The notes: generated from the letters alone by a model not told the origin. Numbered from the stretch's first letter, positions 1 to 8,825 are shown. The stretch: DNA of 64,000 nucleotides from Candidatus Electryonea clarkiae (GCA_030765455.1 JAVCCM010000064.1:1-64000), one strand, 5' to 3'. Made by a program: numbers and translations.

Positions 1-87
1 CATACCTGATTTGCGTGCCGCCAAAGACAACGTTGCCTCACTCTGAATTAGCTTCATCAAATACCTCACCTGTTTGTCGGTGACCAT
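1..87 (-). CDS. istA: IS21 transposase IstA, N-terminal fragment (partial at window edge)
   Basis: Twenty-nine codons run off the left edge. They begin MVTDKQVRYLMKLIQSEATL and continue SLAARKSGM, which matches the helix-turn-helix N-terminus of IS21-family IstA transposases (a 'tdkqVr.lmkl...tls.AA.ksGm' pattern). A strong ribosome binding site (aggagg) lies 6 bases before the ATG at 87. IstA is the DDE transposase that cuts and joins the element ends with help from the IstB ATPase; the catalytic part lies outside the window. The identification is firm for the part visible. Whether the full gene is intact cannot be seen. Confidence 0.8.
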   Translation of the reverse strand, partial: MVTDKQVRYLMKLIQSEATLSLAARKSGM

Positions 88-139
88 CCAAGTCCTCCTA
101 TGTTGAGTCCGTGGACAGTCTAATAATCCCATCATCAAA

Positions 140-188
140 ACGGGAATTGTAATTGTCGTTAAACAGGAATTCTAAATGTTGCTAATCA
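140..188 (-). repeat. IS21 element A terminal repeat region
   Basis: Multi-repeat end typical of IS21. It holds two related sub-repeats (gggaattgtaattgtcgtt and a diverged aggaattctaaatgttgct copy). It matches 493-541 over the same 49-base length, and both read TG at the outer tip on the minus strand. Confidence 0.7.
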
Positions 189-440
189 ATAGGTTATGTC
201 CAGCAAAGTCGAGCTGAAATGGAAGTGTTGTTCACCTTGCTGGCTGATCGATACGAACGCGGGAGCATCATGCTCACCAGTAATCTGCCGTTTTCAAAAT
301 GGGAACAGATATTTAAAGATCCCATGACCACCGCAGCAGCTATTGACCGCTTAGTCCATCACAGCGTGATCCTGGAACTGAATGTGAACAGCTACCGGTT
401 AGAAAAATCGAAGGGGAAGAAACAGGCAAACACCACTTAA
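189..440 (+). pseudogene. istB: IS21 helper ATPase IstB, C-terminal fragment
   Basis: The open frame from 189 reads IGYVQQSRAEMEVLFTLLAD and then RYERGSIMLTSNLPFSKWEQ, followed by the DRLVHHSVILELN block. These are the Walker B-distal, sensor and C-terminal motifs of IstB, the AAA+ protein that helps IstA choose a target. A full IstB is about 240-260 residues; only about 83 remain. The Walker A and Walker B motifs are gone and a stop lies just upstream in element A. An internal ATG at 219 exists, but the fragment cannot be a working helper. It is the only plus-strand gene in the window. Confidence 0.85.
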
Positions 441-492
441 CAAATGTGCAGTTCTCCCCATGGGGAGAACTGCATAAACAAACAAAACAAAA

Positions 493-541
493 ACGGGAAC
501 TCTAATTGTCGTTGGAGGGAAATTATAGTTGACGTTGAACA
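493..541 (+). repeat. IS21 element B terminal repeat region
   Basis: Contains cgggaactctaattgtcgtt followed by a diverged second copy. It aligns gap-free with 140-188. The outer tip at 541 reads TGTTCAACG on the minus strand, the canonical TG start of IS21 ends. Confidence 0.7.
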
Positions 542-853
542 ATCAGTGTCGCCATCCTCATCAAGATCTGCTAAAGCAACACCTCTGACATTAGAATCAT
601 TCAATGCAACATTGTGACACTCAGTAATAACTCCAATACCATTATTTTCCCACCATACCAGTGCATTTCCGTAGAACAGCGCAGCCGCAATATCGATATC
701 ACCGTCCCCATCAATATCACCCGCGCAGATATCTAATGGGCCATTAGGATTGTCAATATCGTGTCGTGTAAATTCAAGTTGGGCGGATATAGGATTAACG
801 AATAGGAGAAACATTACAATTATCATGTATAAACAATGTGTTCGATTCATCAT
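542..853 (-). pseudogene. FG-GAP/VCBS propeller protein, truncated by IS21
   Basis: The gene starts with a normal leader (MMNRTHCLYMIIVMFLLFVN, cleavage expected after ISA) and a ribosome binding site (agga). It then shows one full propeller repeat: DIDGDGDID, followed by the WWENNG signature. The second calcium-type loop, DLDEDGDTD, is cut at the base where the IS21 tip begins. The remaining apparent reading frame (to 437) is IS21 end sequence. The intact relatives in this window have seven such repeats, stalk domains and a sorting domain, so at least 85 percent of this gene is missing or lies beyond the insertion. Probably not functional. Confidence 0.85.
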
Positions 854-962
854 TTTAATCCTGTAATGTTACAATAACAATCTTACTCTTCTTCAAAACT
901 ATATGGCAGTTCGGCAGTATATCTCTAAACATATACTGTATCTTTTGCATAGATTAACTTCA

Positions 963-3900
963 TTATTTGAGAAGTACGATCTTCCTCGTTTCATGGATTG
1001 GTCCCGCTTCAAATTGCAGGAAATACATTCCGCTCGCCATACCCGATCCGTCGAAGGGCAGCGCATATCTTCCGGCTGACATTGGTAAACCAGCTAATTC
1101 TGCAACTTCCTGACCGAGGAGGTTGTATATCTTCAGCATGACTATTGCTGTCTCTTTTAATGCAAACCGGACGGTCAAAGTTTGGTTGAAAGGATTCGGA
1201 TAAGCGCCGTCAAAAGACCACTCGAGAGGCTGCATGATATCAGGATCATTGATTTCGTCTGTAGTATCGGGCAGCGTCATTGTTATTGAGATGTAATTAT
1301 TTTCATCCTCACAGGCATTATTTTCAAAGCCGACAAAGAATGAATACGAACCGGCAGGTAGTCCGGTTGATCTGAATAACAATTCTATTATTTCTTCTTC
1401 ACCTCCAGGCAAGGTTCCTTGAGGATTATTGATTGTGAAAAATGTGTCGTTGTCATTAAAATACCATACCTGCACATAGCTCTCTTCGGTTTGATTTATT
1501 ACTGCGGAAAAAACATGCGCGAGTGGGTTCCAAGTACTCGAAAAATCAACTCCTGATATTCCCCATCTACCTGCGATGTAAGGTATGGTATGAACCAGGT
1601 TGGATTCACCGGATTCAGGATTCATCCTAAACACCTGAATATCGCTGCGAGATGTCGGCTGTGAGAACAAATAAAGATATTTACCGGTCTCATCATTGGG
1701 ATTCCATGCTGCTCCACGTGGAATGAATTCCCGCTCAAACCGTTCAATAATCTCGCCATTCCGGTCAATTCCATAGATGTCGCTATCATAATCACCCATC
1801 CAGAAAAGATCATTCTCAGGGTCCCACTCAAGGAAATGAGCAGATTCCAGGGGTGCATCCCAGGAATTTGAAAGGATAATGGAGTCAGGTTGAATTTCCA
1901 TCTGGTAGATTACTTCATCATCTACACCGTAGAGATATTCTCCGTCCCAGGCTAATCCGCGCATACCCGTTGCTGTTCGGTCTTCTTCCGGTACAGGTTG
2001 ATCATACGTTGCTACCAGTTCCCTTCCAAGATCGTCATATTTATATATCTTGTTAGGTCCGGTTGGGTTAAAGTTATCAGATCCGCTTATGAAATAACTT
2101 CTGCCAACAAAAGCTAACCCATGATAGCGTGATTCATCCGGGCTGAGATCAAAAGCATACAGGTTATTCCAGGGAGTACCGGTTCGATCTGGTCGTTCAC
2201 GAGGATCTTCCAGAAATATATCGGTGGAGTATTCGAGCAATCCTGTACCATTATTGGACAGGGTAACCGGGATAGTTAATTCGTTATCGGATTCAAGCTC
2301 CTCATTGATTTCCACGTTGTCTAGTGCGAGTTCCGGGAATAACATTTCAATATTAACCATAGTCGTTTCATCGTCGGCAACCGTGAAGCTGTCAGAGACC
2401 AGTGTATTATAACAATCCAGCTCAAAAACCAGTGAATTCTCTCCGACGAATATATTTTCCATCGAATAGTATCCATTTTCGTCTGTCTCAGCGAAATAGA
2501 GGGAGTCCGTGGTATGGAGTGCAACTCCCGGCAACGGTTCTTCGGTTCTTAAATCTGTTACTGTTCCCGCTATTGTTCCGAAAATGGAATAGTGATTTGT
2601 TGAAAACAGAATAATACTTTCATCACGAATCCTGGCAGCACCGGGAACATATTCATTCCAGTAAGAAATCAACAAACCGTCTGACTGTGTTCCGTTTTCA
2701 ATTCCAGTTGTCCAGTAGGGAACATCGTATGAAATACCGCCGCCTGTTGAATGGTTGGCATCTTGATACTGGAAAAGAAAGTCATTGTCTCCTGAATATG
2801 TGGGGCGAGCTTCCTGATTGTAAAAAATCATCTGAAATGTGCAAGAAAATGCAGTACTATGATGATTCATATTGAACCATTCTACAATAAAACGCCCGTT
2901 GATTTCATCAAAATAAGTATAGATTCCCGCATTCCAGGGCATGCGCAGTTCATCCCAGTAAACTGCTATCATATAGTTTGGACCGAGAGGTGAAGGGATA
3001 GTCCAATTCCTGGGGAGATGCATATCTCCCTGGTTACCCATTGCTATCCATCCGTTGGAACAAACCGTTGCAGTATCAAATATTTCGCCGTAATACTGGA
3101 TGCTGAACGGCAGCTCAATGACCAGGGATTCATCCCGATCATAACCGTTATCGCTGATATCCAGTCCCTCGCCCTCATAATCGTAATCATCCTCATCCGG
3201 GTTAATTTCCACCCAATCAAATTCCGGTATAAATTCTGACCATGCGGTATCTGTTTCATCAAATGCATAGTATCCGTAATTGTCAGGACCAGCAGGATCG
3301 GATGACTCCTTTTCGCCAAGATATAATATGAAAGAAACTGTATCGGTCTGTCCCGATTCTGTAGTCACTATCAGCGACATATCTGCTGGATAACCCGGAA
3401 TTGCCAATGGGTGAATTTGTATTTCAAAAAGACCATTTGCCGTATCGCCGACAGCTATCTCATCAAACTCATCTTCAGCTTCGGTAACAAAAACAAAGTG
3501 ACTATTACTTATCAGTTCACCATTGGAAACATCCGCGTCACTTCCGCCGGTATTGGTGATGGATAGTTCGAGATCGCTGAAATCACCGGGTTCAAGATTT
3601 TCATCAAGCGTAACGCTGACAGCCTGGTATTGGGGGGCATATACGGTCATAGAAAGTATATCATCATATTCACCACCTCCCTCAGTTCTCGCTTCCAGAT
3701 CGATATGCATAATCCAGTCATGTTGCGCTTCCGGCTCGATTTCGATCAGGATCAAGCCCTCGCCCCAGTTCGATTCGCTTGAAAGCAATTCATCTATGAA
3801 AACATCGCCTTCTATTCCCCCTATCCATTCCTCATCGCTGCTCCCGGTGAATTCTATTTCTGTCTCAGTTTCATCCCCGAAATTCTTCACCTGGAGACGC

Positions 3901-6005
3901 AATCCTACTGTTTCACCTGCTTCCGGGATTCCGTTATCGTTGCCCTCAGTGCCGTTGTTTCCGTTATCAATATATTCAACATCAACAAAACCTATCTGTG
4001 CATCGGGCGAAACAACTTCCACTTCAATTCGTGCTGGAGCATAATGCTGCTTTGTCACTGTAAGTATTGCATCGCCTGGATAACGGATCGGGGTATCAAG
4101 AATAATTTCACCAATTTCGTCGGTTATACCCCTCGCAATAATCTCCTCGTTGTCGTCCGCCTTATACAGTGTTACCCATGCGCCTTCAACTAATATGTGA
4201 AGCTCCTCATCCTCCACGGTTACACTGAATGAATTCATACCAGTCTCAATTTCGGTTTCAGCTTCAACGGCAAGTACTTGCGGAATACCGGTCCATACCC
4301 AGACCGTAGGATCACCCATAAGGTTTAGACCTCGGAAAGTTGTATTCATACGGTTGTAATTATGATCGGGAAAATTATTCCAGAGGTTTACTTTAGCCGC
4401 AAGTATTAGATCTCCCAGGCATGGCATACGAGCCTGTAGCATTGCCCAACCGGAGCCTCCAATAGCGAGATTATTACAGTGCTCAGATGATGCGTTTGTC
4501 ATTCCAATAGCGCCAATAGCGCCTTTCGGTGTTTCAGGTGTACCTGCAAGCATGAATGCTTCGCTAACACTACGCCCTCTATATGTCCAGTTTCCCGTTC
4601 CCTCGCCTATATCCAAAACTACAGGAGTCATGAAGTTGTTTGTAAGGTTATTTATTTGACCACTATGTATTCCTGCACCAATATATCCACGAGATGCATA
4701 AAGACTTACTCCATCATTGATTCTTTGGATTGCATGGTTATTACCCACACGCCAGGCAGTATCTACCTGCGTATAACCAATATTTAACATGGCATGACGT
4801 ACATAGCGCATAGATTCGACTTTACAGATGTAATCATATTGGCTCGGGACACTTACCATCCCTCGCAGGTACCAGTCGGTATTGTCAAGATCTGGATCAC
4901 GTTCGTAAGCAATAACCTTATTGATATAGATTTCAAGCTCTTCGCTCGTCTGTACGGATATTCGCCCCACTCCAACATCAGCAAGGTTATCTTCACCTTC
5001 TATTGTGGAATAAGCTTGGTCGCCGATTGCACTTCCTGTTCCAGAAGCGGGTGGAGTAGCAAAGGGTCCAGTATCATCGCCTACTATCACCACATAATCA
5101 TACTTGATTTCGGATTCACCCCAACGATTAATCAGTTCATCGCGAATAGATATGCTATCCCAGTCAACGTCAGAATCAGTCAGTAATTCGAGGTCCCATC
5201 CTTTTTGCAGTTTCCATTCGAACCAGGGATGCATTAGTTCCATCAGATCTTCATCATCCCTCATTATGACCTGCACACCACCACGATATAGAGTGTATTC
5301 ATCTAATTCGGAATCATCCCAATCGAGGAACTGGCGGTAGAAAGGCAGGAATGCTTCGCTGATGCTCGTTGGCTGGACAGGAAGAGTATTGCGTTCGTCT
5401 CCATCCTCGAACCGCATGCGAACCTTCAGGTTGGATGCGACACGAGCTTCATGTCTGGCGGGATTAACCTGAACCGGAAATGTGGTCATAGTTGCCACAC
5501 GGAAGTCACGCATGATCGCCGGATCACCGACTTGCGCCCAACTACCCGGATACCACTCATCTAATGGTTCCCTGACCAAACCCAACTCGTTCTTATCCGG
5601 GTAACTGTCCAGATCATCTTCCGTCCCAAGGAAAGCCGCTACGTTTATACCTTCGATGGTTTCATACTCAACTTCGATAATCTCAACAATTGGTTTGCCG
5701 CCTGGCGGGAGACGGAAAAGCCTCCCAGCAGTAGGAACCTGGGGCATTCCTAATTCTCTGAGAAGTCCTGCATTGGCAATCTCTGGAGTCCAGAGCGAAT
5801 GGATTGTGCCATCCACTTTTTTCCATGAAGGCTGTTCAATACTGATAGAAACAAAAAAACCGCCGGGCTCTATTTCGAGTTGAGCTACCCTCAGCGGTTG
5901 AAATGTTTCTAAGATTTGATTTTGATTTGCCAGGCAAATTGAGCTTACAGTGGCCAGGAATACTGATAATAGAAAGATTGAAATACATCTCAAATAGGTA
6001 CACAT
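963..6005 (-). CDS. Gingipain-fold (C25-like) secreted protein, catalytic residues replaced, T9SS sorting domain
   Basis: About 1680 residues. I chose the ATG at 6005 (agg 7 bases upstream) over 6020, which has no ribosome binding site. After a signal peptide comes a gingipain-like N-terminal region, then a C25-type caspase-like core: YDYVVIVGDDT (about 303-312), DQAYSTI...DVGVGRIS and EIYINKVIAYE (about 330-370), and LNLMGDP (about 560-566). In the family the catalytic His is in a YxGHG motif and the Cys in an IACxxGN motif. Here the equivalents read YIGAG (Ala444) and IGEGTGN (Glu468), so both are lost. Further on are CARDB-like, carboxypeptidase-regulatory-like (about 1180-1265) and a propeller-like region, then a C-terminal YPNPFNQ sorting domain. 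Probably an exported, non-proteolytic scaffold or binding protein; activity through other residues is not excluded. Confidence 0.75.
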   Translation of the reverse strand: MCTYLRCISIFLLSVFLATVSSICLANQNQILETFQPLRVAQLEIEPGGFFVSISIEQPSWKKVDGTIHSLWTPEIANAGLLRELGMPQVPTAGRLFRLPPGGKPIVEIIEVEYETIEGINVAAFLGTEDDLDSYPDKNELGLVREPLDEWYPGSWAQVGDPAIMRDFRVATMTTFPVQVNPARHEARVASNLKVRMRFEDGDERNTLPVQPTSISEAFLPFYRQFLDWDDSELDEYTLYRGGVQVIMRDDEDLMELMHPWFEWKLQKGWDLELLTDSDVDWDSISIRDELINRWGESEIKYDYVVIVGDDTGPFATPPASGTGSAIGDQAYSTIEGEDNLADVGVGRISVQTSEELEIYINKVIAYERDPDLDNTDWYLRGMVSVPSQYDYICKVESMRYVRHAMLNIGYTQVDTAWRVGNNHAIQRINDGVSLYASRGYIGAGIHSGQINNLTNNFMTPVVLDIGEGTGNWTYRGRSVSEAFMLAGTPETPKGAIGAIGMTNASSEHCNNLAIGGSGWAMLQARMPCLGDLILAAKVNLWNNFPDHNYNRMNTTFRGLNLMGDPTVWVWTGIPQVLAVEAETEIETGMNSFSVTVEDEELHILVEGAWVTLYKADDNEEIIARGITDEIGEIILDTPIRYPGDAILTVTKQHYAPARIEVEVVSPDAQIGFVDVEYIDNGNNGTEGNDNGIPEAGETVGLRLQVKNFGDETETEIEFTGSSDEEWIGGIEGDVFIDELLSSESNWGEGLILIEIEPEAQHDWIMHIDLEARTEGGGEYDDILSMTVYAPQYQAVSVTLDENLEPGDFSDLELSITNTGGSDADVSNGELISNSHFVFVTEAEDEFDEIAVGDTANGLFEIQIHPLAIPGYPADMSLIVTTESGQTDTVSFILYLGEKESSDPAGPDNYGYYAFDETDTAWSEFIPEFDWVEINPDEDDYDYEGEGLDISDNGYDRDESLVIELPFSIQYYGEIFDTATVCSNGWIAMGNQGDMHLPRNWTIPSPLGPNYMIAVYWDELRMPWNAGIYTYFDEINGRFIVEWFNMNHHSTAFSCTFQMIFYNQEARPTYSGDNDFLFQYQDANHSTGGGISYDVPYWTTGIENGTQSDGLLISYWNEYVPGAARIRDESIILFSTNHYSIFGTIAGTVTDLRTEEPLPGVALHTTDSLYFAETDENGYYSMENIFVGENSLVFELDCYNTLVSDSFTVADDETTMVNIEMLFPELALDNVEINEELESDNELTIPVTLSNNGTGLLEYSTDIFLEDPRERPDRTGTPWNNLYAFDLSPDESRYHGLAFVGRSYFISGSDNFNPTGPNKIYKYDDLGRELVATYDQPVPEEDRTATGMRGLAWDGEYLYGVDDEVIYQMEIQPDSIILSNSWDAPLESAHFLEWDPENDLFWMGDYDSDIYGIDRNGEIIERFEREFIPRGAAWNPNDETGKYLYLFSQPTSRSDIQVFRMNPESGESNLVHTIPYIAGRWGISGVDFSSTWNPLAHVFSAVINQTEESYVQVWYFNDNDTFFTINNPQGTLPGGEEEIIELLFRSTGLPAGSYSFFVGFENNACEDENNYISITMTLPDTTDEINDPDIMQPLEWSFDGAYPNPFNQTLTVRFALKETAIVMLKIYNLLGQEVAELAGLPMSAGRYALPFDGSGMASGMYFLQFEAGPIHETRKIVLLK

Positions 6006-6325
6006 GACATTCCTCAACATGTTATTGATGGCAGAATGAGAATGTTATGAAACTCAGTAAGTCTGTCTTGTGTTAATCCAGAAGTTAATGAAACGTTTGA
6101 CTAACTAACGATTCTATCAAGATGAAAGATTAGAAAATTGCTTTTGTTCAAATCGCTTGATGTATAAGTTTGCATTAGCTTTTACAGAAAAATGAAATCC
6201 AAAATATTTGGTTTCAAGCATTTTAAGATACATAATTCTTTGTCGAGTAACAAGCAAATCATCTGATTTCTCGAATAATCCTAATTTTCTTGACACTTTT
6301 CTGGAACTTCCATAAAACACAAAAA
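6006..6325. other. AT-rich gap between ssrA and the gingipain-like gene
   Basis: About 320 bases separate the tmRNA terminator from the next gene on the minus strand. I see no RNA gene, repeat or convincing coding sequence. A 67-codon minus-strand frame at 6117-6320 has no ribosome binding site I can support and no recognisable motif. The stretch presumably carries the promoter of the gingipain-like gene, but I could not identify clear -10 and -35 elements. Confidence 0.4.
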
Positions 6326-6356
6326 CCCTTAAGTACTATTATCAAGTACTTAAGGG
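6326..6356 (-). terminator. Rho-independent terminator of ssrA
   Basis: A perfect 12-bp stem (cccttaagtact / agtacttaaggg) with a 7-base loop is followed on the minus strand by TTTTTG. It starts 9 bases beyond the 3' end of the tmRNA. Because the stem is symmetric it could work in both directions, but the T tract favours the minus strand. Confidence 0.85.
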
Positions 6357-6364
6357 ATAAATAG

Positions 6365-6729
6365 TGGAGACGCCGGGATTCGAACCCGGGTCCGGCGACG
6401 GGGAAACGGCACCCTCTACGCGTGTGTCCGGTCTATTGAAGTCTTATCAATCCCCTGAAACCGACCGGCAGGGAGGAATTGACCAGTCCGGTGAATCTTA
6501 GCGACAGAACCCCGGACGAGCGCTGTCGAGCAATCCGTTCTATGCGACGTCCATCGATGGGTCGAACGGACCAAACACATCGTGGACGCGCGACTTATTT
6601 TTTAAGCCGCGAGGGCATAGCCGTAATTATCATCGGCAATTAATGTTTTGCTTACAGGGGTACGGGACTGCAAACGCTCCCGACGCGCAAGTGACGACTC
6701 CCAACGCCCCGTCGATTCCAATCGTCCCC
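6365..6729 (-). ncRNA. ssrA: tmRNA (ssrA), tag peptide ADDNYGYALAA
   Basis: Transfer-messenger RNA rescues ribosomes stalled on broken mRNAs and tags the stalled protein for degradation. The 5' end (minus strand) GGGGACGATTGGAATCGACG is the conserved tmRNA start. The 3' end carries a T-arm (GGTTCGAATCCC) and an acceptor strand CGTCTCC-A that pairs with GGGGACG. A terminal CCA appears to be encoded. The length of 365 nt is normal for one-piece tmRNA. The tag frame at 6602-6637 ends in ALAA followed by TAA. Its start, ADD..Y, resembles the Chlorobium type (ADDYSYAMAA) rather than the Bacteroides type (GETNYALAA). Confidence 0.93.
6602..6637 (-). CDS. tmRNA-encoded proteolysis tag (ADDNYGYALAA)
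   Basis: Eleven codons plus TAA inside the tmRNA. The resume codon is most likely GCC at 6637. The alternative upstream GCA at about 6653 hits a stop after two further codons, which excludes it. The hydrophobic ALAA end is the signal read by ClpXP-type proteases. The GY insertion before ALAA makes it one residue longer than common 10-residue tags. Confidence 0.75.
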   Translation of the reverse strand, partial: ADDNYGYALAA

Positions 6730-6849
6730 GAAACGTTGACAGCTTCAAAAGCAGTATCTCACTATATATTAAACTACGAAAACAATGATTGGTTTCAAAC
6801 AAGTAGTAAGAGAGTAATGGAAGATTACAGGGATACACAAGAAAACTGG

Positions 6850-6872
6850 ATTCCCGGGTCAAGCCCGAGAAT
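6850..6872. repeat. Short palindrome (attcccggg / cccgagaat)
   Basis: A small hairpin in the context ggattcccgggtcaagcccg followed by agaatgaca. It resembles a dispersed intergenic palindrome common in many bacterial genomes. It lies about 50 bases downstream of the stop of the 6920-7831 gene and may help end its transcript, though no T tract follows. Confidence 0.45.
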
Positions 6873-6919
6873 GACAGAGTACCTTAAAGCATGTGAGCTG
6901 ATCCATTAGTAGTTAAACT

Positions 6920-7831
6920 TTAAAATCTATGTTCAAGCCCAAATCTCCATGATACCGGGTACGATCTCTTCTGGATATAATCATCATGGATATTACGGTC
7001 AATGAATAATGTCAACCCACCCCGATCACGTTGTGCGATGATAGCCTGGCGAACGTAAACCATGTAACGGTTTTGATCTTCATAATCAGAAACTATCTGC
7101 AAACCGGATTTGACACTTGTCTCCAGGATGTTATTTTTAGTAAATGGGTAAGACCATGATCCATAAAGCATTCCTTCCCATTGAAATGACGGAGCATTTC
7201 CGAAGAATTCCATTTTCCCACCGTGGAGGAACGGTCCGAAGGAAAGAAATCCATCAAATTGAGGTTTGCCACGTTTTCTGACACGACTAAGATGCTCGCC
7301 ATCTTCAGCCGGAGAAATTGTGCCAAAACCAAATGCTGCATGTGTCCAGGTTACTGCAGCTGAATAATGCAGATCGACACGGTGATAGCACATTCTGCGC
7401 ATGTGGACAAAAACTTCCTGGCGTTTCTTAAAAGCCCAGCGCCATGCAAATGCTTCATGAGTATCGATCTGTCTTGGATCGAAAGGGATAATCCTTTGAG
7501 ATTCCTTATATCCCGCTGCCATACGGTATTCAGCGCCAAACCATAACCTGTGTCCTCGTCCCCGTGCGATCTCCATCATAACATTAGCACCGTAATCCCA
7601 GGTAACTATCGGATCATGTTTGACTGCCTGCCAGACCCAAAACCTGCCGTTGGTATCAAAAACGAAATGCCAGGGGATTTCCGATTCCGGGATTATATCA
7701 GGACCAAGCACATTGTCAAGGATATTTATAATATCAGGTTCATCTATCGATATCTCAGCGTTAGCAGCACAAACATGAATGGAGCAAAGCGTAAATATGA
7801 ATATCAGGCAAAGACGGTAGGGAGTGATCAT
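6920..7831 (-). CDS. Predicted outer-membrane beta-barrel-type protein, unrecognised family
   Basis: The 303-residue product has a clear signal peptide (MITPYRLCLIFIFTLCSIHV, cleavage after AANA) and a good ribosome binding site (aaggag). The mature part is rich in alternating aromatic and polar residues (WFGAEYRMAAGYK, HYSAAVTWTHAAFGFGT, SFQWEGMLYGSWSYPF, SWRFGLEHRF). It ends in a terminal Phe, as many beta-barrel outer-membrane proteins do. It has no YPNPFNP sorting domain, unlike most of its neighbours. It lies 22 bases downstream of rnhC on the same strand, so the two may be co-transcribed, although their functions look unrelated. Barrel topology is inferred from pattern only; I recognise no family. 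Confidence 0.6.
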   Translation of the reverse strand: MITPYRLCLIFIFTLCSIHVCAANAEISIDEPDIINILDNVLGPDIIPESEIPWHFVFDTNGRFWVWQAVKHDPIVTWDYGANVMMEIARGRGHRLWFGAEYRMAAGYKESQRIIPFDPRQIDTHEAFAWRWAFKKRQEVFVHMRRMCYHRVDLHYSAAVTWTHAAFGFGTISPAEDGEHLSRVRKRGKPQFDGFLSFGPFLHGGKMEFFGNAPSFQWEGMLYGSWSYPFTKNNILETSVKSGLQIVSDYEDQNRYMVYVRQAIIAQRDRGGLTLFIDRNIHDDYIQKRSYPVSWRFGLEHRF

Positions 7832-7853
7832 AATAGCTCCTTGAATAGAGAAT

Positions 7854-8825
7854 TCAATTAGAAAGCTGATGAAGTTTTTTTACAGGCGAAAAATGCATCT
7901 TGACAAATTCATGAAGCCGTTCCGGATCCTGGGAGAATAAACGTTTGAGGTCGTCCTGCGCCTGCTTTCCACTTCCAAAATGGGCGCGAAAACCGATCTC
8001 CTTTTCAATCTTATCAAAAGCCAGGATAAGATTATAACGTGCCAGGATACTCGCTGCAGCAACTGCCGGATTTGATTCTGCCCGGGGGCGAAGAATTAGC
8101 TTAAGATTATCATGATCATAAAGATATTTTTTTATACGGCGTTCATGGGCAAATTTATCAATTACGGCGCCTTCTATAGATTGATCTTGTCCAACAAGAT
8201 TCTTAATAACACGAGCATGAGCCCATCCCAATAGACCGTTTATCCCGCCTTCTTTCACAAAATCCGGGTACATCTCATTATAACGTTTGTTGCCGATAGT
8301 AATCACCGATATTTGCCCGGGATATTTCTCGTACAGTTTTTCAGCAATACTCTTTATTGCGGAGGGGGACAGTTCCTTTGAATCACGTACCCCGATCTTT
8401 GATATATCTGTCAAAATATCGCGATTGCAGATAACCCCCCCTGCTATCAGTGGTCCGAACAGGTCGCCCTTCCCGGTTTCATCAGTGCCGATCCAGCATG
8501 TGAGCTTTTTTTCAGCATCGCTGATACCTGCAAATTTTAACCCGTTCTTATCTCCTGAATGTACGGTAACACTGCCGGTGAGTTCATTAATCGTTTCAGA
8601 TAATTTACCGGCAAGCCGGGAATCACCCTTCGGTTTGGGGACGAACGAGAAGCGTTTTTTCTTTACACTATGATACAGAACACCTTCAGCTTTTCGGTCA
8701 TTATATGTGTAGGTGAGCTTGATTCCATGCTGCACCTCATCCCACAACAAAACCTTATCCATGTCTGTCAACCGGTCAAGCAACCGGTCGAGGACATACA
8801 TTAATTCACGATCATTTATAGTCAT
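7854..8825 (-). CDS. rnhC: Ribonuclease HIII
   Basis: A 323-residue cytoplasmic enzyme that cuts the RNA strand of RNA/DNA hybrids and removes replication primers. The catalytic core begins with GTDETGKGDLFGPLIAGG (113-130; Asp115 and Glu116 supply two of the metal ligands). GKGD/GTGD after the acidic pair marks RNase HIII rather than HII. RDSKELS (147-153), a third acid in VIDKFA (Asp223), and ESNPAVAAASILARY (250-264) follow. The N-terminal ~100 residues fit the TBP-like substrate-binding domain that HIII has and HII lacks. Length is normal. No strong ribosome binding site precedes the ATG at 8825, so the exact start is less certain. It is the only clear core-metabolism protein gene in the window. 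Confidence 0.9.
   Translation of the reverse strand: MTINDRELMYVLDRLLDRLTDMDKVLLWDEVQHGIKLTYTYNDRKAEGVLYHSVKKKRFSFVPKPKGDSRLAGKLSETINELTGSVTVHSGDKNGLKFAGISDAEKKLTCWIGTDETGKGDLFGPLIAGGVICNRDILTDISKIGVRDSKELSPSAIKSIAEKLYEKYPGQISVITIGNKRYNEMYPDFVKEGGINGLLGWAHARVIKNLVGQDQSIEGAVIDKFAHERRIKKYLYDHDNLKLILRPRAESNPAVAAASILARYNLILAFDKIEKEIGFRAHFGSGKQAQDDLKRLFSQDPERLHEFVKMHFSPVKKLHQLSN

Larger units (their letters stand above)
1..188 (-). mobile_element. IS21-family element A, 5' end (continues beyond left edge)
   Basis: This is the outer end of an IS21-like element that reads leftward out of the window. On the minus strand its terminus begins with TG at position 188, as expected for IS21 termini. The 49 bases at 140-188 align without gaps to the end of a second IS21-like element at 493-541; the strongest shared block is the taattgtcgt core. 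The start of istA lies inside it. The terminus falls inside the coding sequence of another istB, so element A appears to have inserted into element B. Confidence 0.8.
189..541 (+). mobile_element. IS21-family element B, 3' end, truncated by element A
   Basis: This stretch contains the 3' third of istB followed by the right terminal repeats (493-541). Its outer tip at 541 abuts propeller-gene coding sequence that is interrupted mid-repeat. Its inner side at 189 abuts the tip of element A within the istB reading frame. The nested order is therefore propeller gene, then element B, then element A. If A is a simple insertion, the missing half of B should lie beyond the left edge. Confidence 0.75.

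Noticed and set aside
6117..6320. 67-residue minus-strand reading frame between ssrA and the gingipain-like gene
   Set aside because: No ribosome binding site, no recognisable motif, basic low-complexity composition, and it ends beside the ssrA terminator. Most likely chance.
6730..6790. Promoter of ssrA
   Set aside because: I looked for -35/-10 boxes and a Bacteroidota-type TAnnTTTG upstream of 6729 and found only weak partial matches, so I do not report one.
6643..6909. 88-residue plus-strand frame over the tmRNA
   Set aside because: It lies antisense to ssrA and across a dispersed palindrome (WIPGSSPRMTE is a typical false translation).
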